Source: Flavobacterium microcysteis (GTDB lineage: Bacteria > Bacteroidota > Bacteroidia > Flavobacteriales > Flavobacteriaceae). Taken from it: 64,000 bases of DNA. Where the stretch lies: positions 124,001 through 188,000 of the forward strand of contig NZ_VFJE01000054.1 in assembly GCF_006385255.1 (NCBI RefSeq), given 5' to 3'. The position numbers and the translations under genes were made by a program. Below are positions 1 through 9,363 of the stretch, piece after piece (the first letter of the stretch is position 1; each line of letters begins with the position of its first letter). The notes under the pieces are model-generated. The model ran no database searches. It was not told where the DNA came from and was given only the letters and a program-made list of their open reading frames with translations.

Positions 1-1222
1 GTTTCTTCTCTTTTCCGTTTAGTTTTATAGAGTAAATATCTCTGTTGATGGAGCCGTTTTCTACAGACTGGTAGAAAATAGTTCCTGATTTTTCTTCAAG
101 ACCGTAATAGGCAGTAACTTCCCATGGTCCTTTAGTGATTTGATTTTTCAGCTTTCCGGCCTTATCGTAGTGGTAAATATGGTTGTATCCGTCTTTTTCA
201 CTTGTCCAGATAAAGCTATTGTCTTTTAGGAAGGTAAGATTATCTGTGATGTCAACGTAGGCTTTATCTTTTTCATTCAGGACTACCTTAGCTGTTCCCG
301 TAGTTCCGTCAACAAAAAGCAAATCCAAATTGTTCTGGTGTCTGTTGATTACTTGAGCACTCAAAACATTCGCTTCGTTGGTCCATTTGATTCTTGGAAT
401 ATAAAAATCATTATAGTTACCCAGATTAATCTGTTTTGAAGCGCTAGCTTTCAAATCATAAACATGTAGTGAAGCTATAGCATTTTTTTCCCCTGCTTTT
501 GGATATTTGAAAACCTGCTGCGTTGGATAAAGTCCCTCATTGTATAAATCCATTGAAAATTCAGGCACTGCAGTCTCATCAAAACGGATAAAAGCTATTT
601 TATCGCTTGCCGCATTCCAGTCGTAAGCTCTTACAAAAGAAAATTCTTCCTCATATACCCAATCCGTTATACCGTTGATTACGGCATTTTTCTTTCCATC
701 GGTTGTAATTTGTTTGGTAGTTTTTGATTGCAGGTTGTAGACGTATAAGTTGTTGTCTTTAGCATAAGCAATCTGATTTCCATCAGGAGAAAAAGTAGGC
801 TCCTGTATTTTGAAATCGAACAATTTGGTCAATTGTTTGGTTTGGATGTCATATAAATAATAATCGGCTACAAAAGAATGGCGGAAAATTTGCTCCGATT
901 TGCATGCGATCAACATTTTATTTTCATTGGAGTTGAAAATATAACTGTCGATCATTGGAAGGTCTTTGTGATTTTTAGTGTCAATCAGCGTGGAAACCTT
1001 TTTCAGGGTAGCGTAGTCATAGAGATCAATCTGCATGCTCCTGGACGGCCTATCAAAATTCAATACAGTATATTGGTTTGTATTTTTTAAGGATTGTAAT
1101 TCGTCCATCCCTTCGGCCCTAAATGCACCTCCCCATATTTCTTCGAGAGTTATTTTTTGCTGGCCAAAAACCGACATACTTATAAATAAAAGCAGTACGG
1201 TAATCTTTCGTGAATTTATCAT
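1..1222 (-). CDS. Dipeptidyl peptidase IV (S9B family), 5' part, cut by the window edge
   Basis: The minus-strand frame stays open from an ATG at 1222 to the left edge, about 407 codons. It begins with a signal peptide (MINSRKITVLLLFISMSVFG) and continues as a DPP-IV type beta-propeller with repeated WD40-like strands (SPDGNQIAYAKDNNLYVYN). The motif DWVYEEEF is the conserved Glu-Glu loop that binds the substrate amino terminus in the family. The Ser-Asp-His catalytic domain would lie beyond the window. Likely role: exported serine peptidase removing X-Pro or X-Ala dipeptides. The family is clear; substrate preference cannot be judged without the catalytic domain. Confidence 0.9.
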   Translation of the reverse strand, partial: MINSRKITVLLLFISMSVFGQQKITLEEIWGGAFRAEGMDELQSLKNTNQYTVLNFDRPSRSMQIDLYDYATLKKVSTLIDTKNHKDLPMIDSYIFNSNENKMLIACKSEQIFRHSFVADYYLYDIQTKQLTKLFDFKIQEPTFSPDGNQIAYAKDNNLYVYNLQSKTTKQITTDGKKNAVINGITDWVYEEEFSFVRAYDWNAASDKIAFIRFDETAVPEFSMDLYNEGLYPTQQVFKYPKAGEKNAIASLHVYDLKASASKQINLGNYNDFYIPRIKWTNEANVLSAQVINRHQNNLDLLFVDGTTGTAKVVLNEKDKAYVDITDNLTFLKDNSFIWTSEKDGYNHIYHYDKAGKLKNQITKGPWEVTAYYGLEEKSGTIFYQSVENGSINRDIYSIKLNGKEKK

Positions 1223-1420
1223 ATTTTGCTAAGGTAAAAAAACTGTCAATTTTAGTGAAAAAATCGCAATAAACCTTGATTTTTTCTGTTAAATGCGATT
1301 TTTGTAATTTTGATTAATCTCTAAATTTCAAATGCTTCCGGTTTAAAACTCATAAAAAAATTTCTAGCAGCCTGTTTCTATTGTTATTTTACCGTTATGT
1401 TTGAACAAATCTCTTCCCAA

Positions 1421-2374
1421 ATGAAAAAATATTTAGTGTTCTTTTTACTGATTTCCCTTACAATCAATGCACAAAACCTCAAAGACTGCTCCAAATGTTC
1501 GTCTGAAATAATCAAAGAAAGCAGTATCGTTAATCTGGAAGCCTCTTCCTTAAAGCTTCTAAAAAATGAAATCTATGCCCGCAAAGGCTATACTTTTTCT
1601 AATGAAGAATATGCCAATCATTTTAAACAATTTTCATGGTATATGCCTTCTGGCAACAATAATGCTATCGCATTTTCAGATATCGAGCAGAAAAACATAT
1701 CGATTCTCGCCAAAAAAATCAGCGAGATTTCACAGTCTAACTTAAACAGCGAACCCAATAGCAAGTACAAAACACTATCGGAAGAAAAAATAAAAGAGAT
1801 TTTTACCAATGAAAAACGAAAAGAATTGGGTATCAATTTTTCTATCTGGAAAGTTTACGATTATCAGGACAAATCCGGGAAGTATTATCTTGTCCTGACC
1901 GAAGACAAAATTAATCCGTCAAAAGAAGGCAATTTTAATAATGCTGTAAAAGCACTTAATTTTAAAGTAGAAAACAACATCTTGACCAAAACATTTGAAA
2001 CCAACGATTACAAACAAGAGCAGGAAGAAAGTATCTGGTTTTGGACAAAGTATGTCTATGTTGAAGATTTTGACCAAGACGGGATAATCGAGCCTATGCT
2101 TTTTTATGGAACCAATGGCTATAATGGTTATGACGACGGAAGAATCAAAATCCTTACCTATTATAAAGGACAAAAAATAGCAATCCGCATTCAGAATGGA
2201 GTATTAGATGATGAACGGAATTTTAGTGTTGATGCCAGTTTTTACAACCTGCCTAAAACCATACAAAACAAGATTGTGGAGCAGATGAACAAGATGGTCG
2301 AAAATGGTCATTCTATACTGCCGTATGGCTGGCAGAAAAAAATGGCAAAAAAGATGACTTTTATTAAGGAATAA
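1421..2374 (+). CDS. Exported YARHG-domain protein
   Basis: An upstream in-frame ATG exists at 1397, but the ATG at 1421 directly begins a classic signal peptide (MKKYLVFFLLISLTINAQ), so I chose it. The segment KNEIYARKGYTFSNEEY followed by FKQFSWY matches the YARHG domain, a small extracellular or periplasmic domain of unknown ligand. The C-terminal half contains an FG-GAP-like acidic stretch (EDFDQDGIIEPMLFYG), often seen where calcium is bound. Two Cys residues follow the signal peptide (CSKC), but there is no proper lipobox. It is a single gene with no operon partner. Function is unknown. Confidence 0.8.
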   Translation: MKKYLVFFLLISLTINAQNLKDCSKCSSEIIKESSIVNLEASSLKLLKNEIYARKGYTFSNEEYANHFKQFSWYMPSGNNNAIAFSDIEQKNISILAKKISEISQSNLNSEPNSKYKTLSEEKIKEIFTNEKRKELGINFSIWKVYDYQDKSGKYYLVLTEDKINPSKEGNFNNAVKALNFKVENNILTKTFETNDYKQEQEESIWFWTKYVYVEDFDQDGIIEPMLFYGTNGYNGYDDGRIKILTYYKGQKIAIRIQNGVLDDERNFSVDASFYNLPKTIQNKIVEQMNKMVENGHSILPYGWQKKMAKKMTFIKE

Positions 2375-2451
2375 TCGACCCGTAGCGATTTCGCATTAAA
2401 TTAAAAAAGACATAAAATATTTACCTTTAAAAGAAATTTATCTCGATGAAC

Positions 2452-2508
2452 TTTGCGGCTCTGCGACTTTGCGAGCAACTGTTTCACGCAAAGTCGCAGA
2501 GCCGCAAA
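2452..2508. repeat. Palindromic intergenic repeat with an 8-nt internal period (copy 1)
   Basis: A perfect 22-bp inverted repeat with a 13-nt loop (2474-2486). Each arm is three tandem units of about 8 nt of the form CGC-x-x-AG-x (CGCAAAGT, CGCAGAGC, CGCAAA). A related hairpin lies at 18458-18517 and a degenerate one at 37779-37830. No T-tract follows, so this is not an ordinary terminator. The 71-codon open frame crossing it is a by-product of the repeat. Confidence 0.8.
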
Positions 2509-2621
2509 CCCAAATCTATTAGAAATATTTTGGCAGCAAGTTTCAAAGAACAACAAAGAACAATTCAAACACCTTACATAAAATCATACTTTAAACAGTT
2601 AAAAAGAACTGTTCGAAACAG

Positions 2622-2629
2622 TATCTTTG
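2622..2629 (+). promoter_or_regulatory. Bacteroidota -7 element upstream of HMG-CoA reductase
   Basis: TATCTTTG matches the TAnnTTTG element and lies 31 bp before the start codon. No good TTTG -33 element is visible at the right spacing. Confidence 0.5.
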
Positions 2630-2660
2630 CAGTACTATTTAAAGACATAACTGCTAGATA

Positions 2661-3983
2661 ATGAACAAAACCATTTCGGGATTTTCAAAACTATCCAAAG
2701 AGGAAAAAATAAACTGGATTGCCGGAGAATATTTTTCGAATCCGGAAGAAGCGACAGCTATTATTAGGAATTACTGGAATTCTGACGCCAAGCTTCAAAA
2801 ACTGCACGATGATTTTATAGAAAATACAATCACCAACTTTTATTTACCTCTGGGAATTGCGCCTAATTTTCTAATCAACGGAAAATCGTATACCGTTCCA
2901 ATGGCAATCGAAGAAAGCTCTGTTGTTGCAGCAGCAGCAAAAGCAGCAAAATTCTGGTCAGAAAGAGGCGGATTTAAGGCAACTGTTATCAATACCGAAA
3001 AAATAGGTCAGGTTCATTTTCTTTACAAAGGCGATGCCGCTAAACTGGAACGTTTTTTCAATGAAAACAAAACCCGTTTTTTTGAAGAAACAGAGAGCAT
3101 GACCAAAAACATGCAAAAACGTGGTGGTGGAATTTTGGATATCGTACTCAAAGACAAAACCGACCTGCTTCCGAATTACTTCCAGCTTCATGCAACTTTT
3201 GAGACAAAAGATTCCATGGGTGCCAATTTTATAAATTCTTGTCTGGAACAGTTTGCCAAGACTTTAAAAAAAGAAGCCCAATCGTTTGAACTTTTTTCTG
3301 AAGAAGAAAAAAACATTCAGGTTGTAATGAGCATTTTATCGAATTATGTTCCCAACTGTCTTGTTCGTGTAGAAGTTTCCTGTAAAGTAGACGACTTAAA
3401 AGAAAAGAATAGTAATCCGAGAGATTTTGCAGAAAAATTTGTTCAGGCTGTCCAGATAGCTGAAGTTGAACCCTATCGTGCCGTTACCCATAACAAAGGG
3501 ATCATGAATGGTATTGACGCTGTGGTTTTGGCTACCGGAAACGATTTCCGTGCCGTAGAAGCCGGAGTACATGCCTATGCTTCAAAATCGGGTCGCTATC
3601 AAAGTCTTTCGCATGCTAAAATTGAAAACGATATTTTCCATTTCTGGATGGAAGTTCCTCTTGCTTTAGGTACCGTGGGCGGACTGACTTCTTTGCATCC
3701 TCTGGTAAAACTGGCTTTGGAAATGCTTGAAAAACCTTCTGCACAAGAATTGATGCAGATTGTAGCCGTTGTTGGATTGGCCCAGAACTTTGCCGCATTG
3801 CGTTCCCTAACCACAACCGGAATACAGGAAGGACATATGAAAATGCACCTTGGTAACATCATCAACCAATTAGAAGCTACAGACGAAGAGAGAATTAAGA
3901 TTGTTAATCATTTTGAGCACCATCCTGTTTCTCATGCCGCTGTCGTGGAATATGTAAATGATTTGAGAAAAGTTAAATCCTAA
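2661..3983 (+). CDS. mvaA: Hydroxymethylglutaryl-CoA reductase, class II
   Basis: Catalyses reduction of HMG-CoA to mevalonate, the committing step of the mevalonate route to isoprenoids; cytosolic. The four catalytic residues of the class II enzyme can be placed: Glu54 in ENTITNFYLPLG, Lys279 in HNKGIMNG, Asp295 in TGNDFRAVEAG and His392 in EGHMKMH. The 440-aa length fits class II enzymes, which have no membrane anchor. Class II members are often called degradative, but with a GHMP kinase 6 bp downstream and further mevalonate genes at 42.8-44.9 kb a biosynthetic role is the better inference. Confidence 0.93.
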   Translation: MNKTISGFSKLSKEEKINWIAGEYFSNPEEATAIIRNYWNSDAKLQKLHDDFIENTITNFYLPLGIAPNFLINGKSYTVPMAIEESSVVAAAAKAAKFWSERGGFKATVINTEKIGQVHFLYKGDAAKLERFFNENKTRFFEETESMTKNMQKRGGGILDIVLKDKTDLLPNYFQLHATFETKDSMGANFINSCLEQFAKTLKKEAQSFELFSEEEKNIQVVMSILSNYVPNCLVRVEVSCKVDDLKEKNSNPRDFAEKFVQAVQIAEVEPYRAVTHNKGIMNGIDAVVLATGNDFRAVEAGVHAYASKSGRYQSLSHAKIENDIFHFWMEVPLALGTVGGLTSLHPLVKLALEMLEKPSAQELMQIVAVVGLAQNFAALRSLTTTGIQEGHMKMHLGNIINQLEATDEERIKIVNHFEHHPVSHAAVVEYVNDLRKVKS

Positions 3984-3989
3984 ATACTC

Positions 3990-4904
3990 TTGAAAAAGAC
4001 ATTTTATAGCAACGGAAAACTTCTTATTACTGCTGAATATGTTGTATTGGATGGTGCTAAGGCTTTAGCACTACCAACAAAATTTGGACAGAATCTTATT
4101 ATCGAAAAGGGCAAAAACAATCAGATGGATTGGAAAAGCTTTGATAAAGATGGAAGCATCTGGTTTGAAGACAGCATCTCTTTTGAAAGCATTATTAATA
4201 AAGAATCTTTTGGCGCTGACAAGATAAAGACAACATTGGTTGAAATCCTGCACGAGGCTTATGTTTTAAATCCAAAATTTATTGGCGACTCTGAAGGCTA
4301 TACTATTTCAACCGAACTTACCTTTCCTAAACTTTGGGGACTTGGTACTTCTTCGACTTTGATTAATAATATTGCCCAATGGCTCGATATCGATGCTTTT
4401 GAATTGCTTCGCAGAAGTTTTGGGGGAAGCGGTTATGATATTGCCTGTGCCCAAAAAGACACTCCTATTTTGTATTGGCTGGAAGATGGGAAACCAAGGA
4501 TTGAAAAAACCGTTTTTAATCCGCCTTTTGCTTCTAACATGTATTTCGTATACCTAAACAAGAAACAAAGCAGCAAAGCAGCGATTGCGTCCTATTATAA
4601 CAAACAGAATAACATTGGCGAGGCCTCCAAAAAAATAAATCAGATTACCGAATCTCTTCTTATAGCCGAAGACTTAAAAACATTTGCCTATTTGATTGAA
4701 AAGCATGAAATGATCATGAGTGATGTTCTGGAAATGCAAACCATACAGGAAACCTATTTTAGCGACTTTAAAGGCGTAGTAAAAAGCCTTGGTGCTTGGG
4801 GAGGTGATTTTGTATTGGTCCTGTCAAAAAACGACCCATCAGAGTATTTCAAAGAGAAAGGATTTCCAACCATTCTTACTTATGAAGAAATGATTCTAAA
4901 ATAA
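3990..4904 (+). CDS. GYDIA-family GHMP kinase, candidate phosphomevalonate kinase
   Basis: A small-molecule kinase of the galactokinase/homoserine/mevalonate/phosphomevalonate (GHMP) superfamily. The N-terminus YSNGKLLITAEYVVLDGAKA is the usual GHMP substrate strand, FPKLWGLGTSSTLIN is the phosphate-binding GLGSS-type loop (about residues 111-124), and GSGYDIACAQ (about residue 145) is the motif that names the subfamily. It starts with TTG 6 bp after the HMG-CoA reductase stop, so the two genes form an operon closed by a terminator. Mevalonate kinase and diphosphomevalonate decarboxylase occur elsewhere in the window, and phosphomevalonate kinase is the step still without a gene. That role is inference. 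Confidence 0.8.
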   Translation: MKKTFYSNGKLLITAEYVVLDGAKALALPTKFGQNLIIEKGKNNQMDWKSFDKDGSIWFEDSISFESIINKESFGADKIKTTLVEILHEAYVLNPKFIGDSEGYTISTELTFPKLWGLGTSSTLINNIAQWLDIDAFELLRRSFGGSGYDIACAQKDTPILYWLEDGKPRIEKTVFNPPFASNMYFVYLNKKQSSKAAIASYYNKQNNIGEASKKINQITESLLIAEDLKTFAYLIEKHEMIMSDVLEMQTIQETYFSDFKGVVKSLGAWGGDFVLVLSKNDPSEYFKEKGFPTILTYEEMILK

Positions 4905-4905
4905 A

Positions 4906-4936
4906 AAATCCCGACTTAACAGTCGGGATTTTTTTA
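4906..4936. terminator. Bidirectional intrinsic terminator
   Basis: An 11-bp perfect stem (AAATCCCGACT) with a TAAC loop, A-rich on the left and T-rich on the right, between two convergent genes. Confidence 0.9.
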
Positions 4937-4953
4937 TTCTTCTAAATCTTGTA

Positions 4954-7047
4954 CTAGAATCCGAAATCTAATCGGTTGTCTTCGATTTTAGCTTTATCTT
5001 TTAATGCAGGAATAATTCTTCCCATTGAAGCTCCACTCATTGCTTTAAGTCTTGCAGTGTAAGCATCGTAGTTTTTAATTGCTGGTGCCTTAGCTACGCT
5101 CTTTGTTTTCAATTTGAAAACTCCAGCTCTTCCTTCGATCAATTCAGAAACTTTGTTTGGTGCAGTTGCAAAAGCAGTACCTACAACTTTAGGCTCAGAA
5201 CCGAAACCTAATAGGTTTGGACTTTGAAGCGTCAAATCAGTAGCAGTAACAACAGAAACGTTAGCTGCCTTAGCTGCTTCTTCCAAAGTAGCTCCTTTCA
5301 TGATTTGTTTTATCTTTTCAGTCTTTTTCTGATTTTTTAAGATTGGCTCAACAATTGCTTTTGCATCAGAAATAGGCATTAATCCTTCTTCATTTACTTT
5401 TTTAAGTTTTACGATCAAGTTTCCGTTTGGAACATTGAAACGCTTCACATCGCTTTCAGAAGTTTTCTTATCGTAAGCCCATCTTACTACTTGTCTTTGG
5501 TTCGTAAGACTTCCAAAGTTTTCGTCAAGAGCTTTTACATTAGCAGATGCTACTGTCAATCCAAGAGGTTTAACTACTGCAGCAAAATCTTTGTCTTTAG
5601 CTTCCATTTCGATCTTGGTTGCTTTTTTGAAAATATCATCGCTAGTTGCTTCAGATGCTTCAATTCTTTGTGCGATAGTTGCTAAACGGATGGCATCACG
5701 CTTATCAATTACTTTAATAATGTGGTAACCGAATTCTGTTTCAACAAGACCAATTTTTCCGATTGGGCTATTGAATATGAAATCGTTGAAAGGTTTTACC
5801 ATTTGTCCAGGAACGATGTTATCATATTCTCCTCTATTTTGAACAGAACCTTGATCATCAGAATTTGTTGCAACCAATGATTCCAAAAGAGCTGGATTTG
5901 CCTGGATTTGCTTTAATAAGTCATCCGCTTTTGCTTTAGCCTCTTCTTTTGTTCTTGTAATTGCAGGGTTAGGAATTTTGCTTCCAGCATAGCTAACCAA
6001 GATGTGGCTTGCTTTAGCGCTAGACCCAGCTTTTTTACCTAACGATTTGCTAATTGCATAGTATCCGTTAAAGATGTATGGACCATAAACTTCTCCTGTT
6101 GGCAAGTTATATAACTGTTCTGCATATTGTGCAGGCAGGTTATTTTTAGTTACATAAGTTGAATCGAATTTAACATCTGAATTAGCATCAACAAATTCCT
6201 GGTTGTTTGTGATGTCTCTGAAACCTTTAACAGTATCGTTTTTACCAGTAGTTTCATTAAAAACAACTCTAGGAGAAAGCAAAGCTGTGATGTTTTTCTT
6301 TACCTCCTCTTCGTCTTCTTTAGATGGCTTGTCTTCAATTATAACAAATTGCAATTCACGACTTTCATCAGCTTTGAATTTTTTCTCGTTCTTTCTCATG
6401 TAAGCCACAATTTCGTCGTTAGAAACTGTAACATCACTATCTTTTATGTTAGAGAATGGGAAAGCAACATAGTCAAAAGTTACTTTGTCAGTTTCCATCT
6501 CATATTGTAATTTTCCTTCAGCCTCAGTAGTTCCCAAACCTGCTTTTAGCATAGTGCTGTAGATTTGATATTTAGCAGAAAGAGCCGCTTGAGTTTCTCT
6601 TTGCTGTAATTGAGGAGCTAATTCTGGATTAGATTGGAAAAATTCTTTGAATTTTTGATAATCAAACTGGCCAGCTGCATTTTGGAATTGAGGATTTTGA
6701 CCAATATCCTGGCTTTGCTTAAGCACATCCAAAATTTGGCTCTCACCTACTCTGATTCCTAATTTCTCAAATTGTTCTGTTAGCAAAGCTATAGAAACTT
6801 CCTGCTCCCAAACCTGATTTGCTGCCTGAGACGAGGACATTCCTTGACCGCCTTTTTCAACTCCATCGACTTTACTTCTAAAATCTTCAAATGAAATGTC
6901 TTCTCCGTTGATACTTCCAACGTATTTTGATGTTTGTTTGAAACCACCACTGTTGATAAGGTCACCAACAACAAATGCTAATAAACAAAAACCAATAACA
7001 AATATAAGAAGTAATGATCGTTGTCTAATTTTTGATAAAACTGCCAT
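4954..7047 (-). CDS. PpiD/SurA-like periplasmic peptidyl-prolyl isomerase
   Basis: A 697-aa inner-membrane-anchored folding factor. One transmembrane helix occupies about residues 12-32 (LLLIFVIGFCLLAFVVGDLI), followed by a SurA-N-like chaperone region and a parvulin rotamase domain at about 345-460 (KASHILVSYAG ... GYHIIKVIDKR). Parvulins isomerise prolyl bonds, and PpiD proteins assist outer membrane and secreted proteins as they leave the Sec channel. It is the last gene of the minus-strand envelope series starting at coaX, after a 153-bp gap, and may have its own promoter. A SurA-like role is equally possible. Confidence 0.88.
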   Translation of the reverse strand: MAVLSKIRQRSLLLIFVIGFCLLAFVVGDLINSGGFKQTSKYVGSINGEDISFEDFRSKVDGVEKGGQGMSSSQAANQVWEQEVSIALLTEQFEKLGIRVGESQILDVLKQSQDIGQNPQFQNAAGQFDYQKFKEFFQSNPELAPQLQQRETQAALSAKYQIYSTMLKAGLGTTEAEGKLQYEMETDKVTFDYVAFPFSNIKDSDVTVSNDEIVAYMRKNEKKFKADESRELQFVIIEDKPSKEDEEEVKKNITALLSPRVVFNETTGKNDTVKGFRDITNNQEFVDANSDVKFDSTYVTKNNLPAQYAEQLYNLPTGEVYGPYIFNGYYAISKSLGKKAGSSAKASHILVSYAGSKIPNPAITRTKEEAKAKADDLLKQIQANPALLESLVATNSDDQGSVQNRGEYDNIVPGQMVKPFNDFIFNSPIGKIGLVETEFGYHIIKVIDKRDAIRLATIAQRIEASEATSDDIFKKATKIEMEAKDKDFAAVVKPLGLTVASANVKALDENFGSLTNQRQVVRWAYDKKTSESDVKRFNVPNGNLIVKLKKVNEEGLMPISDAKAIVEPILKNQKKTEKIKQIMKGATLEEAAKAANVSVVTATDLTLQSPNLLGFGSEPKVVGTAFATAPNKVSELIEGRAGVFKLKTKSVAKAPAIKNYDAYTARLKAMSGASMGRIIPALKDKAKIEDNRLDFGF

Positions 7048-7200
7048 TTTTTATTGTTAATTTTTAAATTCAGAGGGCGAAAATACAATTATCTATTTAA
7101 TAATAAAAGGAGTAAACCTATATTTTCTGATAAAGATGAAGTTTTTTTTGAATGACTTGTAAAAGATCCGCAAAAAGCCAAGAAAATAAGGAAACTGCTA

Positions 7201-7395
7201 TTATTTGTTTTTATTTGGGTTTTCATATTTCTTTGCAAATCTCCTACGGAAGAAAAACATGAAAAGTGCAATTCCTGCAAAGAAAAAACTTAGCCAAGGA
7301 TTTCTTTCAGAAGCATTAAGCTGCACAAAACCATCGACTGCAAAAAGGATTGCTGCAACAAGATAGAAATACTGGATGTATTTTAGGTAAACCAT
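7201..7395 (-). CDS. Small two-helix membrane protein, unknown function
   Basis: 64 residues with two hydrophobic segments (IQYFYLVAAILFAVDGFVQL and WLSFFFAGIALFMFFF), then a basic tail (RRRFAKKYENPNKNK). It begins 17 bp after the LptC-like gene on the same strand, so it is probably co-transcribed. The hydrophobic layout, positive-inside tail and operon position support a real gene. Nothing in the sequence gives a function. Confidence 0.65.
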   Translation of the reverse strand: MVYLKYIQYFYLVAAILFAVDGFVQLNASERNPWLSFFFAGIALFMFFFRRRFAKKYENPNKNK

Positions 7396-7412
7396 TATAA
7401 TTAATTTGAAAT

Positions 7413-7970
7413 TTAAAAATCGTTTGCTTGTCCTTCGCCAAAGAACACCTGCCCGTTGATATCTTTGAAATCACGGCTTGCATCAAATCCTTTTGTATAG
7501 AATTCATTGCCAGGCCCTAACGTAAGCTTGCATTTTTTCTCGGTAAAGAACCATTCTCTTTTTTGGTCATAATACAGCTGGGTAGTTTCGAGAATCTTGC
7601 CATCTTCGGATGTAATCTTCACATTTCCTTGCAAGTCTATAATATCGGTTCCTTTGTAGGTTATAGCATAATCTGAACGAACAAAACTCTTTTTCCCACC
7701 ATTGTCATACAGCGTCACATCGATTCCTTTAGGAAATTCGGTATAAGGGAATGCTGCATTGGAAAAATCCAACATTTTAGGACTGACCAATATGGCTTTT
7801 ATTTTTCCTGAATCGGTATATTTCAAATTGATGGTATCTGCCTCACCGATTGGGGCATAGGTAGAAACATTGATTTTCTGGACATCCTTGAAATTGCTTT
7901 CACAGGAAAACAAAAAGCCAGCCAGTACAATAAAAACGGCAGGGAATAGTATCTTGCTCGTAGAAATCAT
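7413..7970 (-). CDS. lptC: LptC-like lipopolysaccharide export protein
   Basis: Periplasmic bridge component carrying lipopolysaccharide from the LptBFG transporter towards the outer membrane. The N-terminus is a lipoprotein signal (VLAGFLFSCES, lipidated Cys23 or so) rather than the single transmembrane helix of the E. coli protein. The body has LptC/OstA-type strands (YAITYKGTDIIDLQGNVKITSEDGKILETTQLYYD). One base separates it from the upstream TPR gene, so translation is probably coupled. The other Lpt genes are not in this window. Confidence 0.8.
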   Translation of the reverse strand: MISTSKILFPAVFIVLAGFLFSCESNFKDVQKINVSTYAPIGEADTINLKYTDSGKIKAILVSPKMLDFSNAAFPYTEFPKGIDVTLYDNGGKKSFVRSDYAITYKGTDIIDLQGNVKITSEDGKILETTQLYYDQKREWFFTEKKCKLTLGPGNEFYTKGFDASRDFKDINGQVFFGEGQANDF

Positions 7971-7971
7971 A

Positions 7972-9363
7972 TTATAATTTTGGAATGCTTACCGATTCAC
8001 CAATCCAGCATTTAAACGAAATTTGCTCTCCAGCCTTTCGTTTGGCCATAGAAATCTCCTGTTTGGATGGTGCTTGTTTTGTATAATTAGCAAAAAGTTC
8101 GTCGGCCGTTTTTTTCATTGTTGGATCAACAGCTCCTGCTTTTTTAGCCGTTTCTGCCGCAAGCCAATAGAGTGCCTTATTCTCAAAAGCATTGTCGGCT
8201 GCGCAATCTCTTGTGCTATTGACATAAAGCTGGGAAATAAAAATGTATGACTTCCCAAAATTCGGCTTTACTTCCAATGCTTTTTTAGCAAATTCTCTTG
8301 CTTTTTCTTTTTCAGGATAGCCATAAGTAGTCGCTATCAAATAGTACAGCTCCGCTTTTTTGTTTACATCAGTCTGTAATTCTGCCGATTTTGTAAAATA
8401 TTCAATTGACTGTAGTCTGTTCTTTTCACCTCTGGCAATGATTCCCATTGTATAGGCCGATTTTGCCGTAGGACTCAAAGCATATAGTTTTTCAGAAACT
8501 TTGATAAAGAAATCCGATTTGCATTTCTTAGCATCCAAACGGTCTGAAGCTCTTTCGAGCCATAATGCGTTTTCAGAATTTTTGTCGAAATTTTTCTGGT
8601 AGAATGCAAGCAACACCTCACAATTGGTTAACTTATCTATTCTAGCATTTACATTTTCTGTAACAATAGTCAATTCACTAACACTTAATTTTGACTGTTG
8701 CAAGCTATTCTGCTCTGCTACTGTCAATTTTTCTGTCTGTGATTTCAACGTCAGATTGTCTTTGACCTGATTTAATTTTTTTAATTCCGATTGTACTTTT
8801 TCGGCAATCTGATCCAGTTTGGTTAAAAACTGATCTAAAGTAAGTTCTATTTCTTTTTTCTCGTATTGAGACATCAACAATTCTGAATAAATATTCAGAA
8901 CTTCAGGATTGGTAAACTCAGAATTGTCTAATTGAAAGGCTTTATCCAGGAAGACAAAAATTTCACGGGAGTCTCCAGCCTTGTTGCCATAAAGCAGAAG
9001 CGCTTTATTAATCCTGTTTCCCTTTTTATTATTTGGAAAAACCTTATCGTGCTCATCATACAGATTCAAAAGTTCCGTAATCAGCGGGCTCTTTTCTTCT
9101 GTGGTATTGGCCTGGTCAACTTTCTGACTAAGTATTTTTTCGCCTAACAGATAAATGGTTTCACTTTCTGTTGGGCATTGTTGTTTTAATTCTTTCCAGC
9201 GGTTGTAAATTGTCTGGTCATAACTGTTTTCGCGAATGAATTCTTCAAATGCGACTAGCTTGTTTTTACATTCTGAATTTTGAGCTTTTGCAGCAAAATT
9301 AAAACTCAGCATAGCAAAAATAAATGCTCCGGACCTAATACTACGCAAGATTTTTTTATTCAT
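7972..9363 (-). CDS. Exported tetratricopeptide-repeat protein
   Basis: 463 aa with a signal peptide ending near FNFAAKAQ and a helical repeat body. The clearest TPR segments are AKSAYTMGIIARGEKNRLQS and AREFAKKALEVKPNFGKSY in the C-terminal half; a Gln/Lys/Leu-rich, probably coiled segment covers about residues 180-245. TPRs hold protein partners. Position between an outer membrane barrel gene (8-bp overlap upstream) and lptC suggests a periplasmic scaffold in outer membrane assembly, but no specific role can be assigned. Confidence 0.75.
   Translation of the reverse strand: MNKKILRSIRSGAFIFAMLSFNFAAKAQNSECKNKLVAFEEFIRENSYDQTIYNRWKELKQQCPTESETIYLLGEKILSQKVDQANTTEEKSPLITELLNLYDEHDKVFPNNKKGNRINKALLLYGNKAGDSREIFVFLDKAFQLDNSEFTNPEVLNIYSELLMSQYEKKEIELTLDQFLTKLDQIAEKVQSELKKLNQVKDNLTLKSQTEKLTVAEQNSLQQSKLSVSELTIVTENVNARIDKLTNCEVLLAFYQKNFDKNSENALWLERASDRLDAKKCKSDFFIKVSEKLYALSPTAKSAYTMGIIARGEKNRLQSIEYFTKSAELQTDVNKKAELYYLIATTYGYPEKEKAREFAKKALEVKPNFGKSYIFISQLYVNSTRDCAADNAFENKALYWLAAETAKKAGAVDPTMKKTADELFANYTKQAPSKQEISMAKRKAGEQISFKCWIGESVSIPKL

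Noticed and set aside
2446..2661. 71-codon open frame before the HMG-CoA reductase gene
   Set aside because: It runs through a perfect hairpin repeat and the promoter of mvaA, has no protein-like composition, and ends exactly at the next ATG by chance.
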